A DNA stretch of 64,000 nt from Chionis minor. Taxonomy: Eukaryota; Chordata; Aves; Charadriiformes; Chionididae. A program made the position numbers and the translations under genes. Position 1 is the first letter of the stretch, and every line of letters begins with the position of its first letter. A model generated the notes under the pieces. It saw nothing but the letters and a program-made list of their open reading frames with translations, did no database searches and had not been told where the DNA came from. This document shows, piece by piece, positions 36,901 to 51,500 of the stretch. The stretch is from NCBI GenBank assembly GCA_013398295.1, contig VZSF01000634.1:680064-744063 (forward strand), given 5' to 3'.

Positions 36901-39900
36901 AGTTCAGGCTGAACCCACTTAAGTCTCCTAAAGAAAACTACCCACTGGAAGGGAAGACCAACAGCTTCTCTGGGGTTCGTGAGAGGAGAAAAGGGACACA
37001 AGAGGCTATTTCACAGATCTCTGCCTTTTCCTCACTCTTTAATTCTGCACAGTCCCTAGTCAGCCCTGTCTTCCCAGAGCTTTGCTACTCCAAAGTGATC
37101 CCGGAAAGGCAGCTGCGGCAACGCTCTGCCTGGCCAGGAGCAGCGTTTTTAACAAGACTCTCCATGGAGGCTGGCCCAACCAGTGTTCCCAAGCCTTTCT
37201 CCTTCCTCACTCCCACAGGTATTTTGGGTATTGATTGTCAAAACAAGAAGCATCCCTCAGCTGCCCACTGCTGCATATACAGCTGTCTACCCTGACCACA
37301 AATCCTGTCCAAAGAAAGCAATTTCATCCGTGCAAGGGAAAGGAACCTTCCAGCACCAACGCAAGCGTTTTTGCCTCCTGGAGCTCTGCACCTGCCGTGC
37401 TCATCACAGAGCAGGCCAGCAGGGAGAGGAAAGGCTCCCGCGTTTCCAGTCACCCCTGTTTCGGGTATGAACTACACGGCGATAGGAAATAGATATTTCA
37501 AAAGCTGGTGACTCGGGTGGAAAAAAGCCCTACCTACCCAAAGACAGTGCAGGGGTCCCAAGATTAATTGGCTTGTGGGAAATAATAATGGGCAAGCCAT
37601 GTCTGCCAGGAAGTTTCCTCTTCCCGATCTCTGCGATTTTAACATTTTTGTTTTTCATGGCTACAGGCTGCACTGAAAGACCTCCCAATAAATCTGAATT
37701 GAAGACCACCAGTCTGGAAAAACTGTGCAAGTATCAGATCGGGAAGAGGATCTGATTCCAAGAGGTACCCTCCATCCTTTCATTGCAATTCTGAGAACTA
37801 TTAACCCTGGAAAGCAGGAGTGGAAGTGGCCACTTCCTCCCCATTTTCACAGCTACAAATATGTCTAACATGCTAAAAAGGACTTCCAGGATTAATACTC
37901 TGTTGACACAAAGATACAAATTACAGTACAAGGCCTTCCATACAGGATTTACCAACACTCCATCGCTTATTACCAACAACTTCTTTAGATCTTCTTTAAA
38001 CACAGGACCCACAGTACTCTGCCATGATCAAAGGAAAGGAGAAAATATCTACCCATGAGCAGAAGCAAGGATAATTCCTAGAACTTAAAAGTAGCAGGGA
38101 ATGCTACAGCTTGGGAATAAAGAGTGATAATTGACAGGTACAGCGGCAAAGGCAGCAAGGATCCTTCAAAACCAATAACATAAGCAGAAATAGAGCTTTG
38201 CATGGAAACAACAAAAGAGCAAAGGCAGGGGTAATACAGTTCAGGGTTAAGGTACACTGACACCATTTATCTTCTAGTGGGAATTGCTCAAATAACCCCT
38301 GTCACGCCAGTTGTGTGGTCAACCTGTAACATTCGGAGGGATAAATACGCACCCATACCCACTCCCCCTTTCTAATAAAGGTCTGGTGTGGGTAGGGGGA
38401 GCCTTCAGAGCTGCCTGCTGATGGAAAAGAGCAATGTAACACAGAACCATGTGAATTACCAGAGGGTATGTGTTTCCCGGGAGGCTTCATTTGGTTGCAA
38501 AGCTTTACTCATTAAAATAAATCTTTCAGTTGCAATGAATTCCATAAGCAAGCCTGAAATAATCCAACTTGCAGCAAGAGCTGTGAACTAAAAGGACAAA
38601 ACTGAAACCCAACCACAATAACAGGGCTGTGAAGTGAAGCCTGTCATTATTCCAGTGATGTAACAAGCCGCGTACCTCTTACAGACCCAGCATTACAATA
38701 CTTGTTCCCTAGCCATAAACGCTAAAACCCCTGATTTGCCTTCTCTGAAGAGCATATTCAGAATGACAAGTTGAGGGTCTGGCCAGATGTTTTTCTGCTT
38801 TATTTTATTTCACTGGAATCCACTCTGAGCACCAGCCTATGAAGCAGTCACCAAACCAGCTGAGCCAGATACATGTGCCCGGTGTCTGAGAATGGCAGAT
38901 CTCCGACACCCTTTACACTAGCTATTATACAACAATATCATGGCAACACGTGATAATACCCCTGGAACAATCCATTTCCAGCAAAGAGAAAGGTGAAGTC
39001 CACAACACCACCCTGTAGCGTTTGTCACTGCACTGGTTGAAGCTATGCTATGCCTAAGCACTCCTGAAACAAAATGAGAGGGTTGCCCAAGAATAGCAAG
39101 TGTTATTTGGGGACTGTCCTTTGCAGGCAATTCCTTAACTTCTTCCTGTCTTGTATCTCCAGCTGGAAAGCTCTACTTCCCTATATGCCAAAGGCACTGG
39201 AGCATAAGTTAATTAGTGTGAATGTCCAGGTATGCAAGATATTTAGTTAGATGGAATCTTAAGAGGGTTTTGATCTTCTGCTTAATGCACTGAGCTTTGC
39301 AGCTTGCCTAGCAGAGTCTCAGATACACGCAAATAAGGAGTTAAGCTGTAGCATCCAGCAGACTCCTCTCTTCCTGAAGCAACTAACGTGTGTGCATGTG
39401 TGTGTTTGTATGTTCTTCCAGCAGTGCTGTCCTCGAAACAGGTCAGAGTTCTGTCTGCATCTTTCGCCGTGAGGCAGCCCCACAGTTCAGCGGTTCCTGT
39501 TGTCTAGCATATGTGGATGGCACTATATTTAAACACCCTCTTTCGCTGGAAAGCAGTCAGCTTCAGATTCCTGGGATTCATCTCAAAACCATTAATAGAA
39601 ACCAGTTACAAAAACAGAGAAATTGCCCAGGAAACCAACACAGATATTTTTCTTTTCCAGACTGAAGTTTGAAGATTACTTTTCCAAGATAAAACTGTGT
39701 TTTGGCAATTTTTCCACAACATGAAATCCTAAAAGCTGGGTTCAGAGTGGGGAGAAAAGCCAAATGGATTGATGTGCCCCAAAAAATCATCATAGGCCGA
39801 TACTTAGCAGGTAGAATAGCAAGCTTATACTAACTCTTATTGAACTATGTCAGTTTACACCTGCTAAGAATCTTCTTCGTAAAACCCCGAGTTCCACAAA

Positions 39901-41154
39901 TGCCCGTCAGATCAGTAGTCCCACCACTAGAGAGCGTTAGGGTAATGGTGAAATTTGGTTACCCTTTTCAATAAAAGAAAAGAGAATGCAGAGTCTCCTT
40001 CTCTTCCCCTGACTTTTGTGTAGATCCCACAATAGCTGTGCTTCACCAGCTGGTTTTTCTGGTGCTGAACAGACTTGCCTGTTCATACAATGGATGGTGC
40101 CATTCATAACCTGTGAAAATCACTGTCAAAACCCTGCAAGTAATAAATATTTCTGATAGTAAAAACAGCTCTTTTGACTCAACATCAAATTCCACATTGT
40201 TCCAAACAAGCACCTGAATCAGATGCAGTTAGCCTAAGTTTTAATTTCGTTAAATCCCAATAGATCAATAATAGATCAAATAGATCTCCCCAAGGTGACT
40301 GCTTTGGGTTTTAAAATGGTATTTAATTTAAGCACAACCTTCTCAATATCAGCAGGCAAAGGCTTTGTCTAGGGTACCTGATCAAGGGAACATTTGAATA
40401 CACACCTCTATCTCCTCTATTATTTCCTTTTGAACTCATTTTTAGTTCACAAATGTTAATAAGGGTTTAAATCTACAGTCCTCTGCAGTATAGCAGTGCC
40501 TCCTATCAAAGCTAAAGGAGTCGTTCCATTAGATGACAGTAATAATGGGCTGTGATCTTATATCTAGGCTAGCCACAGAAACAGAATTCCACACGCATAG
40601 CCAGCATTTTCTCAGGCATCCAGTATAAAAATTATTATTATTTTATTATATTCATTATATCCATAGGCACCAACCATTATCAGGACCCCTTTGTGATAGA
40701 GAAGGTACGTGCAGAATCAAAGTCCTCACTCTAAAAAAACCTGACCAAATAAATTAGAAATGGGAAAAAAACAAACAAGCAGCAAGCAAATTAGGAATGG
40801 AAATGGAGACACAAAGAAACACCTCACTGACATCCACAAAGCAGGTGTAAATTACCATTTTCTCTTAAGTTTGATATCTTTGGCATGTAAGAAAGCGTGT
40901 AAAAAGGGAAATCTGGAAAATCAGTTCTCTATAAAAATAATTTAGTTTTACCTGGAAAAAAAGAGAAGTCTTTAAAAATAGACAACCTAAAAACAAATTG
41001 TATGTTTCTTTCCTGCTCCCTCATTCATGTTTGCAAGGGTCTTTATATTGGTGGCCTCACACTTATATTTGCTCCACACAGGCAGCCTTTATATACAGCA
41101 CAGGCAGCTTCTGGTAGGAGCAGTCCGTAGTCTAAACAGACGGGAGCAGGAGGG

Positions 41155-41222
41155 AGACATACAACACAAAAGGAAATTACTCACCCCAATTCACACAGCA
41201 GATCAGTGGCAGAATTCGGAAT
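41155..41222 (-). mobile_element. MIR-like SINE remnant
   Basis: The reverse complement reads AATTCTGCCACTGATCTGCT followed by GTGTGAATTGGG, parallel to the MIR segment TCTGCCACTTACTAGCTGTG followed by TGACCTTGGG. Partial and diverged. It also produces a donor-like GTGAGT that I do not regard as an exon end. Confidence 0.5.
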
Positions 41223-41639
41223 TCTGCCCAGCCCAGCTGCACGTCAGCCTAGCAGCACCCTGCTCCCTTGGCTGTGCTGCCTCGGAGTTCGCAGGGAGCC
41301 CCGAAAGCCCTGGCACGATGGGAAGACTCACGACGCACGGAAGACTGACAAAGAAGCAGATCGAAGAGCAGAGTTAGACAAAATCTCTTTCCTGACTTTC
41401 AGCTCTGGAAAGCTTCAACGATACGTGGAACTCCGACATAATATGGACGGAACCCTGATTTTTGACTTTACAATGGCCTGTTGCATCCCTCTTGCCTCTC
41501 AGCTTTTTCCAGTATCCCGACTCCCTAGGGCAAACAAGACTCATTGCTACCTGGCTGCTTCTTTTCAGGACACCACAGTGAAATCGTCATTTTTAAATTT
41601 TATTTTGTTTAAAATATAAACTACTTATCTATTCTGAAA

Positions 41640-41705
41640 CCCAGTTAATTAAAAAAAAAACTAATTAAAAATTTTAATTTAGAATTAAAAAAAAAAAGAA
41701 AAAAG
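41640..41705. repeat. A/T-only low-complexity tract
   Basis: Runs of A alternate with AATT and ATTTTAAT words. No element is recognisable. Confidence 0.8.
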
Positions 41706-42574
41706 CAGGTATGAGCTTGAATCATTCCATGAACCGTAACACTCCTGAGGGTATGGAAAAATAGGTAAATCTGAACTGGAGTTACCATCAATCATAACTT
41801 CAGGAGCTGGCTCTATTCATGCACATGCATCTGTTAATCCTCCTCTACGGTTCACAGTAGCAGCCAGTAACCGTGTGTTGCGAGGAAGCAGGGGGACTTT
41901 TTTCAGGGCTCCTGACGAGTTACCACTTGCAGCTGAGTGCCCCCAAAAGTTCTAGATCTATACAGACAAACGAGCCCCCCCCAAATTAACTTCTGAATAT
42001 CAAGTGTCTGAGACAGAAGGGTATCCAACCTATGACATGGGACTGACTCACTCCCATGGGACCTGCGGTTCCTGGCTTTTTCAAATCCACACTGAAACTG
42101 CTGGGCCCCCCTCTAGGGGACAGATACCTAGTACTGGTCCAAGTTGGCAGATGGTAGACTGCGCCGAGATTCAGAAGGAAATGACTGAGGGATCAAATCA
42201 CCACTTTGAACATTTACTTCGCCAGCGTGTTTGCCTTAACAAATGTGAGAGAAGGCAGCAGCTCAAAACTGTGACATTCCCCCTGGCCGTTACTCATCCG
42301 CTTTCTAAATTCCAGACAAAAGGCACCTGACAGGCAGACCTGAGTCCCACCTTTCAGTTCAGCACCGCTCCTCTGTGACGAGGCCAGCACTTGGCATGCT
42401 TTTTCATTCCAGATCTCAATGCAGTTTACATATTTCGTACTGCCGAAACTGTACGATGGCACACTCGTCGCCACCAGGCTGGCAGCGTTACTGACGTTAC
42501 AGCATGTTCAGACCCTGATTGCAAGATGCGCCACCAAGAAGCCCTGTGCTTCTGCTCTCCTTTATCAGAGCAAG

Positions 42575-43012
42575 ATCATAGAATTACAGAATGGTTTGGG
42601 TTGGAAGGGACCTTAAAGACCATCCGGTTCCACCCTCTGCCCTGGGCAGGGACACCTCCCACTAGACCAGGTTGCTCCAAGCCCCGTCCAACCTGGCCTT
42701 GAACCTCCAGGGATGGGGCACCATAGCTCCGCGGGGCAACCTGGGCCAGTGGCTCACCACCCTCACAGGCAAGAATTGCTTCCTGAGATCTAACCTAAAT
42801 CTCCCCTTTCCGCTTTAAACCGTGCCCTCTCGTCCTATGGCTTCACTCCTTGATCAAGAGTCCTTCCCCATCTTTCCTGTAGCCCCATTTAGGGGCTGGA
42901 AGAGGCTCTAAGGTCTCCCCGGAACCTTCTCCAGGCTGAACAACCCCTAATCTCTCAGCTTGTCTTTACAGCAGAGGTGCTCCAGCCCTCTCATCGTCTT
43001 CGTGGCCCGTTC
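42575..43012 (-). mobile_element. CR1 LINE fragment
   Basis: The plus strand begins ATCATAGAATTACAGAATGG, the reverse complement of the CR1 3' terminus, and continues through the same landmarks as the fragment at 25.9 kb (reverse complements of AACCTGGTCTAGTGGGAGG, GGGGCTTGGAGCAACCTGG and GGTGAGCCACTGGCCCAG). It is 5'-truncated near 43.01 kb. Confidence 0.92.
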
Positions 43013-45164
43013 AGGTCTGAACCTAAAAGCACTCTGAAGGAGGACGAGGAAGATTCACGTATATTTAAACAGGCTTTGACGCCATAACTGTTATTGCTTA
43101 AATCCCTATTTCTGTTTGTGTTTCTCACAAGTAACCAGCTCAGCTTCCATGCCAGAAGAAAGCCAAAAGCAGTGGTCTCCTTGCTAAGAGCTAATGGAGA
43201 GGACTAAGCACAACGCCTCTTCCAGAGCAGTTCTCCAGCAATCTCGCACTCAGGCAGCAGTAGGTCACGTTTCTCAAACGTGGGAAATGCTTCACCCACA
43301 AGCACACAGCCCTGTTTATTTCTGTGAAGAACCAAAAAGTTCTGAGAGCACGCAGGGAGCAGGCACATTTAGCTGAGAGATGCCATTTTGTGTCCCCTTT
43401 CTGACCATCAGCATTGTGCCTCAAACCACATCTTTCGGTCTCTCTGTGCATGGGAACAGCGTTTTGGTACCATGAGCTTTTGAAGGGAAACTCCATTCCT
43501 TGCACTAATTGCAGCCCATGTGTTGTACCCGCCTAAAATAATTAAGCAGTGGGATTCCAGGCACAGCATCTTATTTTGAGATCAGAAATTACTGTGAAAG
43601 AGCGGAAAAATTAATAGGGGGGCTCTGAAAAGGGTGCTCAAAGGTTGCCTCCAGAGAGAGTTTTACTATTTATCTCAGGTTTGCAGGCCATTTCATTTAA
43701 AATAAAAATACTTCAGCTGAAAAGAGGTTGCTTTCCATAATGCAATATAATCCTGTCGCCAAATTTGGACACACAAACGTGGAGCGTGGCCAGCTGTTAA
43801 GGGTAATCTATGCAGATTGTTTATTTGTTCTAGATCAATCCAAGAGGACTCTGGCAACCATAACTTCAGGTAAAGAAAACAGGGTGCTGCTTGCTTTGCC
43901 TCCCCCTAGAAATCGGGTGTTCTATTTCTGCATACAAACCTCCTTGCCCGAACCAGCACTGCTCCTCCTAGCCAGAGATCTGAGGATTAATACTACAGTA
44001 CTAAAGCTAACTTACTACCACCCTTTTGAGAAGAAAAGGATCTTCATCCCCTTTAAGAAAGAGAGAAAAATGAGAAACAAACTTTTTTAGTATCTTGACA
44101 AACGTCACCGAGGAAACGTGTCGGAGCTCAGAAGCTCCTGACTCCTCATTTCTTACTGTATCTTAAAACTGTATCATAATCCCAGTTAAACTGGTGGTAT
44201 ACTATGGAACCTTTCAGTGTTCTCTGAGGATCTTATACTCTAATAAGCATCATTACTACCCCTTTCTTCCATGAAATCAACCAGTAGCTCTGAGGTGCTT
44301 TTCTACCTGCTCCTTAAATGTAAACACTAACAGAGCGTAGCCAGCCATCAATGAAGAAATTAACGCAGTTCTGAAGCCAGTGCATTCTCTGAAAAGCATG
44401 ATTTATGGAAAAATGGCTGAAAAGCACACAACTCTAATCTTTCTTGCAAAAACTGCCTGCCATCCAAATGGCCCTTGAGGAGTTATGGAGAGTGAAATAC
44501 CGCAGCATGATGATTCTAGCAAAATTACTTTCAACAGAGAGGTCCAGAGGGAATGGTTTAGCTGAAGAAAATACAGATCCTGTAAATCTATAAAACTTGG
44601 TCTTTACAGTCGCAGATAACGAGGTGCTCCTGACAGAACCACAGCAGAGAAGGCTGTTCCTTTGGTACTTGGCTCCATAAAATAATGTGGTACTTGAATA
44701 AGGGAGTAGAGGGGTGAGCGTCTCAGTGACTGTGCAGAACAGTGAGTGAAACCATCTCTCCACAGCACAGGAAGCCACTATTAGCTGTTACCACTTTTGA
44801 GTGAAACTGACAGAAAATTTCCACAGTGCCTTCACCCAAAATGCCAAAGCACTTTTCAGAATTATCACATTCACCCATGACAATTCTGGAGCAGAACACG
44901 GCAGGTGGATCGCAAAATAAAATCCACTATACAGTAGTTTAGGACAGAGGAAAGGAAGAATATATATAAACTTGGAGACCCCACTCCACGCACCCCTTCA
45001 TACCTAACCTGATACTGTGAAATCAGCAAACTCTCAAACCCCCAAGCACCTAATTCTACCCTTCAGCAGAATTCAGTAGAATTCAGAAGTCACAGCTTCC
45101 ATCATGGCATTAATTCCCTTCTTATTCATGACAGAGCTGCTACTTGCAGGGGAAAACTGCAATT

Positions 45165-45232
45165 GTTTTTGTTGGGGTTTTTTTTGTTGTTGTTTTTTTG
45201 TGTTTTGTGTGTTGGTTTGGTTTTTTAGGAAC
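45165..45232 (+). repeat. GT-only low-complexity tract
   Basis: About 65 bases almost exclusively of G and T on the plus strand (TTGTTG, GTGTTGG and poly-T runs). It has the same composition class as the A/C tracts at 45.8 and 48.4 kb, but on the opposite strand. Confidence 0.85.
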
Positions 45233-45805
45233 ATTGCTAGAGCTCTCTTGAACACCAAAGACAAAAGGGAAGAAGCGTCTCACATCAAACCCACCACACC
45301 CCTTCAGTGCAGGTAACAGGACCTTGAGACAGACGGACACTGAGCTGCATTAAGAGAAAGAAATGATCACTCAGTAGGATCCAGCTGCAGTTACGAGCAC
45401 ATCTGAGCTGATTTTGACCTGCTCCAGGCTGGGATATACAACCAACTGGCTTTCCCCTTGCTGATTTTAGGCTTTTTGCAATAGCCCTTTAAAATAGAAG
45501 ACAACAACTTCCCCTTGGCTTAACAGAGCAGATGTCAACCCTTTCTCCAAGCACGTATCTGAAACCCGAGTGCTTATATTGAGTTAATTCGCAGGCAGGC
45601 AGGCACACAACAGAAAGCTTTGCCTGGAACTGATTTGTACCAGTGCCCAGTTTATGGCATCCACACTTTGAACTGCTCTCTCCCGGTCCAGTTCCTCCCA
45701 GCCGTGCAGAACAGCACAAGCCTGTAGAGTTCTGCAGAGCCGTGGAACCTGTCGTCTGCCTCAACAGCCTCTATACACTCGGGTAACAGAAACCATCTCA
45801 AGAAG

Positions 45806-45872
45806 AGGGGGGGAAAGAAACAAAACACAAACAAACCAACAAAGAAAAAACTCACAACCCAAAAAATCCCAG
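45806..45872 (-). repeat. A/C-rich low-complexity tract
   Basis: A GGGGGGGAAAG run followed by AAAC/CAAA words. On the minus strand this is GT-rich. Confidence 0.8.
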
Positions 45873-48411
45873 TAAAGCTCATTCGGAGTTCCCACTCCGA
45901 GTTGAGGAGCAGGCCCATGACACCAAATGTCATATTCCTCCACCAGCACAACATAGAAATGTTCGAGTTACTTTCACCTCGCAGCCCTGCTCCAGAAGCA
46001 GCTGCTCCAACCCTGAAAGCTACATACATGTATTTTTATTTGCTCTCCTTTGTGCTCCCCAGCCCCATTCCATCACTGAAGGAGGTGTTGCACCCAAGGC
46101 ACAGATACCAAGATTGTTATTTTCTGCTCACTTCCTTTTCACAGTCCCAGGTTTTTGCATAAATTACTCGTGAGAGAAAGTCTTTCCTGTCTTTCCGAGG
46201 GCTACAAGCCTCTTCCCTTCCCCAACGAATGGCTGTTCCCAGAAAGTAGGGCACACTTAGCTCTGTCCTACCTTCCGATGGGCCTGCAGCAGAAGTTCTC
46301 GCAGATGGCAGGATGCCAATAACAATACAGGCCATTCTCCCACATCACAAAGACAGTAAAATTAGGCAGTGGGAGTTCTCTGGAGGATGCCCATTCAGAC
46401 CTGGGGAAGGCAACAGAAAAGACCATACGCAGCAGCCCCTTCTGGACACTAAGTGAAACAATATGAATGGTCAGGGAAGCCAAATCAAGGTCTGCTAAGC
46501 CTGGGTGACCAGTCACAGATTCTGCCTTCGGGATGTACCTGCTGATCCTGCTGCTGAACAGACTGCAGCTGGCTGTTCCGTAGTGAACCAGCTGCCCCAG
46601 TGCTGACAGCAGCAAAAGCCCTTTGTCGGTAGAGGAAGCGGCTCTGACTCAAAAGCACCCAGGGAATGGAGCTGGTGAGTAACGCGGTGCCGTTTACACA
46701 TAGTCACGTTGCTGACTATAATTTTTGTCATTTCTTCTACTATTTTCTTCCTTTGGCATGTTCTTCTATGACTGCTTATTCTTCAAGCTTAACCAGTTCC
46801 TCACTGGCTGGTGATAAGGCTCAGCCAGAAGCATCCTGCCATGAATCGTTAATTCCCTTAAAATAAACCTGACAAATTCCAAGCTATTAGTTTTTTTTTT
46901 ACCTGATGTGCTGACTCCTTGCTCGGGACTCCACATCCTTGTCTTAACACCCATCACTTTGCAAGTGGATATGGGACTCTGAAGTGCCTGCAGCAGCTGA
47001 GGGGCTCCAGGAGTGTGTTCTGCAGACCTAGACATACCAAAGGCAATGACATCCCTCAGCACAAGACCTGCCTGATCGGCACCAAGTCTTGTTTACTGAA
47101 CAAGAGAAAAAAGCCTCCTTTTTGACCAATATTTCATGTTATCTTTCTACTATAAACAAAATTTTAGCCACATTTCGTAAGGAAACAAGGCACATGCAGT
47201 TATATGATCCCACTGTGCATTCAACCCCCTTCTTCCCATTATTTTGAAATGCATTAGCCAGCTCCAGCTACATTGCAGAGTAAGGGATAAGTCTCACAGT
47301 TTTATAGTTCGTACAAGTTTCGTAACTGGCATAACAGAGGGAAGATGCATTAGTGCCATGCAGTGAGCAAGACTAAAAAATTCAGTCTTACTTAAGAGAA
47401 CTGACACAAGAGTGACATATCAGATGGTTGTCTTAAATTCTCTGACTCACAGAACACCTTGTTTCAATTTTGTTCCTCTGTCTCATAGGGAAAGGCAAAG
47501 AAGAATGGATACTTCCATGGGAAAGCCAGCACACTCTGCTTGCTTAAAGCTCGCTCAGATGTCTGCAAGAGCTACAGTTACTGATTTTCTGGGTTTTTAA
47601 ATTTAAAAATCAGGACAAAAAGCAAACCCCACTTTTCAAAACCATTTCAGTTCTGCAAAAATGCAATGCTCCAGGTTAAATACAGAGTACTGTTATTTTT
47701 GGAGAGTAACTGACCAGGCTCAGCCCAAGCGAACCCAAACCAGGATGTTTTCACAGTCAGAACAGAAATGCCAACAGCAGAACAGCATGAATGATGAAAA
47801 GAAAAGATGTAATTTTAGTTATCCACAGGTGCTGTTTGCAAGATCAGTATGATCACTTCCGCCAGATTTTCAGCTAGTGTAAACAAGCATGGTTTATTAA
47901 CTTTGGAATATATGGGCTAGGGTTCACACCGACCAAAGTAGAGCGAGCTTCATATTTTGAGAAGGACCAAGTCAGAGCTACTGAAGCCAATGTACATACA
48001 CCAACTTAGCCTAGGTAACATTTTGACAGTTTTTAATATGAAAGTGTCCCATTTAATATGAGTATTAGCTCACCAGAGTAAAGGTAGACACTGTTTCTGC
48101 TCAGAATTTACTGGGCAATGGCAGTCAGGTGACAGAAGGAGCAAGGTCCTATAGGGGTCCTTCCACCCCCTGGAAGGTGTATTTTAGACACCAGATGCTC
48201 ATAAACATTCCCTGATTCAGGCTAATATGTGCTCCTTCTAAGGCTGGTCTTGAGTTTACTTCCATTTACTAATGGAAGAAAGAACAACAGTTCCCACAAA
48301 ACAGACATAAAAAGAACTTGGGCTTCTGGTGCCAGAGTTATGGTATGTAGAGAAATCCTTCTGCAGCAAAGAAAGGAGAAAGCATCACCCCTGCCCTCTC
48401 CCTCTAATGTA

Positions 48412-48595
48412 AAGGGAAAAAAAACACAAAAACCAAACAACAAAAACCCCACACAAAAACAGAACTCAAACAAACCAAATTAAAAAAAAACCAAACACAA
48501 AACCCAAGGGAACCCCCCCCCCCCCCCCAAAATAAAAGACAAAAAAACCACCACACCAACAAAAAAAACCACCACACTCCCAAAAAACGAGGTTC
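48412..48595 (-). repeat. A/C-only tract with C16 run
   Basis: About 180 bases nearly devoid of T and G, built from CAAA, ACCA and CCAC words and interrupted by sixteen consecutive C (48513-48528). The minus strand is correspondingly GT-rich with a G16 run. No element body is recognisable. Confidence 0.9.
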
Positions 48596-51500
48596 TTAGG
48601 CACACGACCTCTCAGGAGCCAACACATCACTAACGTGAAGAATATCTCTATATTTGCTGCTACAGTTGTGTGCAGCCAGGTTTACTGAGAACCCCGCAGC
48701 CTGTCCTCAGCACTTCTCCCACACTTGCCTGCTTCCATGAAATCACAGTTGAAAACACTGTGAAGAAACCCTCTCAGTCTGGACCCTTTCACGATGACAG
48801 TCCATCAGCCTAACAAAACCTGACTGTCTGGGTAATACCAACATAATTTTTTTTCCAGTCACCCTGTGCTTTAGGATGTAAGGATGGCCCAGGCCTCCAA
48901 AAAACTCAATTCAGATCAGTATTTTCCTTCAGTGTAAAGCCTTTGGTCCCATTACAACCTATGCAGCTCCTGGTTTGAATCAGCTTCAGGTCTGGTCTCC
49001 TGAGCGGGAACTGGAGAAGCCATCATTACATTCCACTCCATTTCCTCTCCACATGACTCCTTCCTGGACAGCCAGCACACTGTCCTTCTGCCTGTGCCAA
49101 GGACAGCACGGAGAAGGCATCCATGAACTCAGACTCATTGTCTGCATGACCCGAGGGCTGCTTTAACAGCTAGCAGACTAGCTAACATGCTTTGCAGGGT
49201 AAGCACAAGATTTCCAAAGGAGCGGAGCATCTTGCATTGACTGCTGAACTTTTCCTTTTCTATGACAAAGTCAAAAGTCAACTAGAATTAATCTGAAGTG
49301 AGCCAAAACCACAGCAATTACCAAGAAGCCTGTTCCTGCAGAGGACTGGAGCAAATGGCTGCCATATAGACTAAAATCCCTTCCGCAGACTCCAGACCAT
49401 CTATGCTGTGGTTAACTGCTGTTTGTGCACGAAAAGGTTAAGCCAAATTGCCAAGCTGCTGCAATTTACACACACTTTAAATGTTTCTACTTTCCACCAA
49501 TTTGGGGTTCGATCCTTGTTAACAAAGGGACCAACTTCCTCGGCTCCCTCATTTGCACTGAAATAGGATTGACATCTCAGTGTGGTCACTATCTTTATGA
49601 AAAGGTAAGTGAAATAAATTTTCTACTCCCCATCAGTATCACAGATCTCCTGCTTCAGCATTATTTCTAAAAATCTCGTCATTGCTAATACGTTTTCTCT
49701 ACCACTGTGGACCACTACGCAATTGCCTAGCTATGTGAAGCAGTGGCACTTGATTCAGCCTTTTCCACCACCAAGCAAACCTATCTTGCATTGTCTTAGA
49801 CAACACAGTAGTTGAGGAAAAGCCTGTTATTTTATGTCCAGAAGCCAAGAAAAATTTCAAGAATCCATACTGATGCAATTGAACAGCACGCTTTCTAGAG
49901 AAGACTCATAAAAATGCATTTAATTCCTACCCCAGTAAGAAACATTGCTATCCACATCAAGGAGAAAACTAAAATCACAAGTTTGCCAGCAGCCATTATT
50001 TGCTAGCATTAGAAAGAAATGGGGTTTCTGCCACATCTATGTCAGAAGCCCACTACCACCATGATGCTGGCGTTTGACCCTTCCAAAAGGGAGAACGCCC
50101 TCTGAGTTTGCAGCGCGATGCTCTGGCTATGAGAAACAAAATTAAGAACTGTCATCCCCTCCGAGTCAGCTGGCTCCCTATTTTAGAACCGACTCATTTC
50201 AGCACAAACCCGATGGCTGTGATAAAATTGCCAAACTCGATGTTCTATTCAGCTCACTCAGCTTGCTATCTGTATCTAAGTGCACGCAATCCAAGAATTA
50301 GGGACGTAAGCATGAGTGTAACTGGTTTTCTATGCCAATTTTGAGGGACCTTTCCAGACCAATGACCGTCAGGCACTTTCAAACAAAATCACCATCCCCG
50401 CTGGGTATCTCCAGCCTCTAATACAGAGCACAAATTCCTCTAGCAGCCTCCTGCCGACTTTCAACCGTTTCATCGCAGAACAGCAGAATAACAAAGAGAT
50501 GAAGAAGAAATCTGCGCATCTTAAATACATTGAGAATTATAAAAGTCAAACGTTTCCTGTTTGCATCCCTTTTTTATTTTTTTGCTACCACAGCTACACA
50601 TGCAGATACCCATTTACTACGTGTGCAGGTACGTACGCATTTTGGAGAGGAAAAGCAACTCATCCTAAAGCTTTGTGAAGAGCATATTATGTACTCGTGC
50701 TCCCCCTACAGAAAAATAGATGCAACTTTTGTCTGTCTGATTCTCCCTGTTTAGCAAAGCAAAAGAGTTTAAAATTGCATCCTGTGGTCAAGAGAGTTAA
50801 AGCAAGCTGATACAACCCTGATTAGTGCCATGTAAGACAGAGATTCTTTGCGGAGTATCTGCCACAAAGAAAATACAAATTCTGAGACGTGCTTTGAGGT
50901 TCTTCAGCAAATAGGAATACAGCATTTATATGACCAAGAGTGGCAGTAACTGCCATGGATGGTTTACAGACACTTTTGTAAATTATACAGTAGTTATACA
51001 GTAGACTTCTATACATAGTTATGTAATTATGCCTAATAGATGTAAAAGTAATGACTACTGGCAGACTACAATTTGGAAGACTGGACTACTACTGGGAGAG
51101 CATACCATTTCATAAGCTACTTTACTTTGTGGAGGCTTGCAATTCACCACCCAAGTACCCTAATATAACACAATCACTGCCAAACTACAAGAGTTCATTT
51201 GCACCGGAACATCACAAGGGACTGAATGATTACTCTTTGCAACTCCCACTGTTTCTATAATTATCTTTTCTGGTTGCTATCCCAATGTAAAAACAAGTTA
51301 GAAAGCAAGGTGGTGGTGCTGACCCAGGGAAGTGGCATACAAAGTTCTCTGCCTGCATGATCCCAGCAGACGTGAGTACAATGGACAAGTTTGTGATCTA
51401 CAGCACCATCATGAGGCTCCCCAAGAGCAAGAGAGGTTTTATGTCAAAATAGAGAGATAAGACCAACTTAAGCCTTAGTGGAAAAAAGCGTATACGCTTG

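Noticed and set aside
45971..46029. ATG frame MYVAFRVGAAASGAGLRG with a G|GTGAAA donor as the MXRA8 first exon
   Set aside because: The phase fits, but it is not hydrophobic enough for a signal peptide and the donor is mediocre; too weak to call.
46268..46615. 115-codon minus-strand frame ending at a GTAGGA donor-like site
   Set aside because: It starts at TTG, has no family resemblance, and has no matching partner exon.
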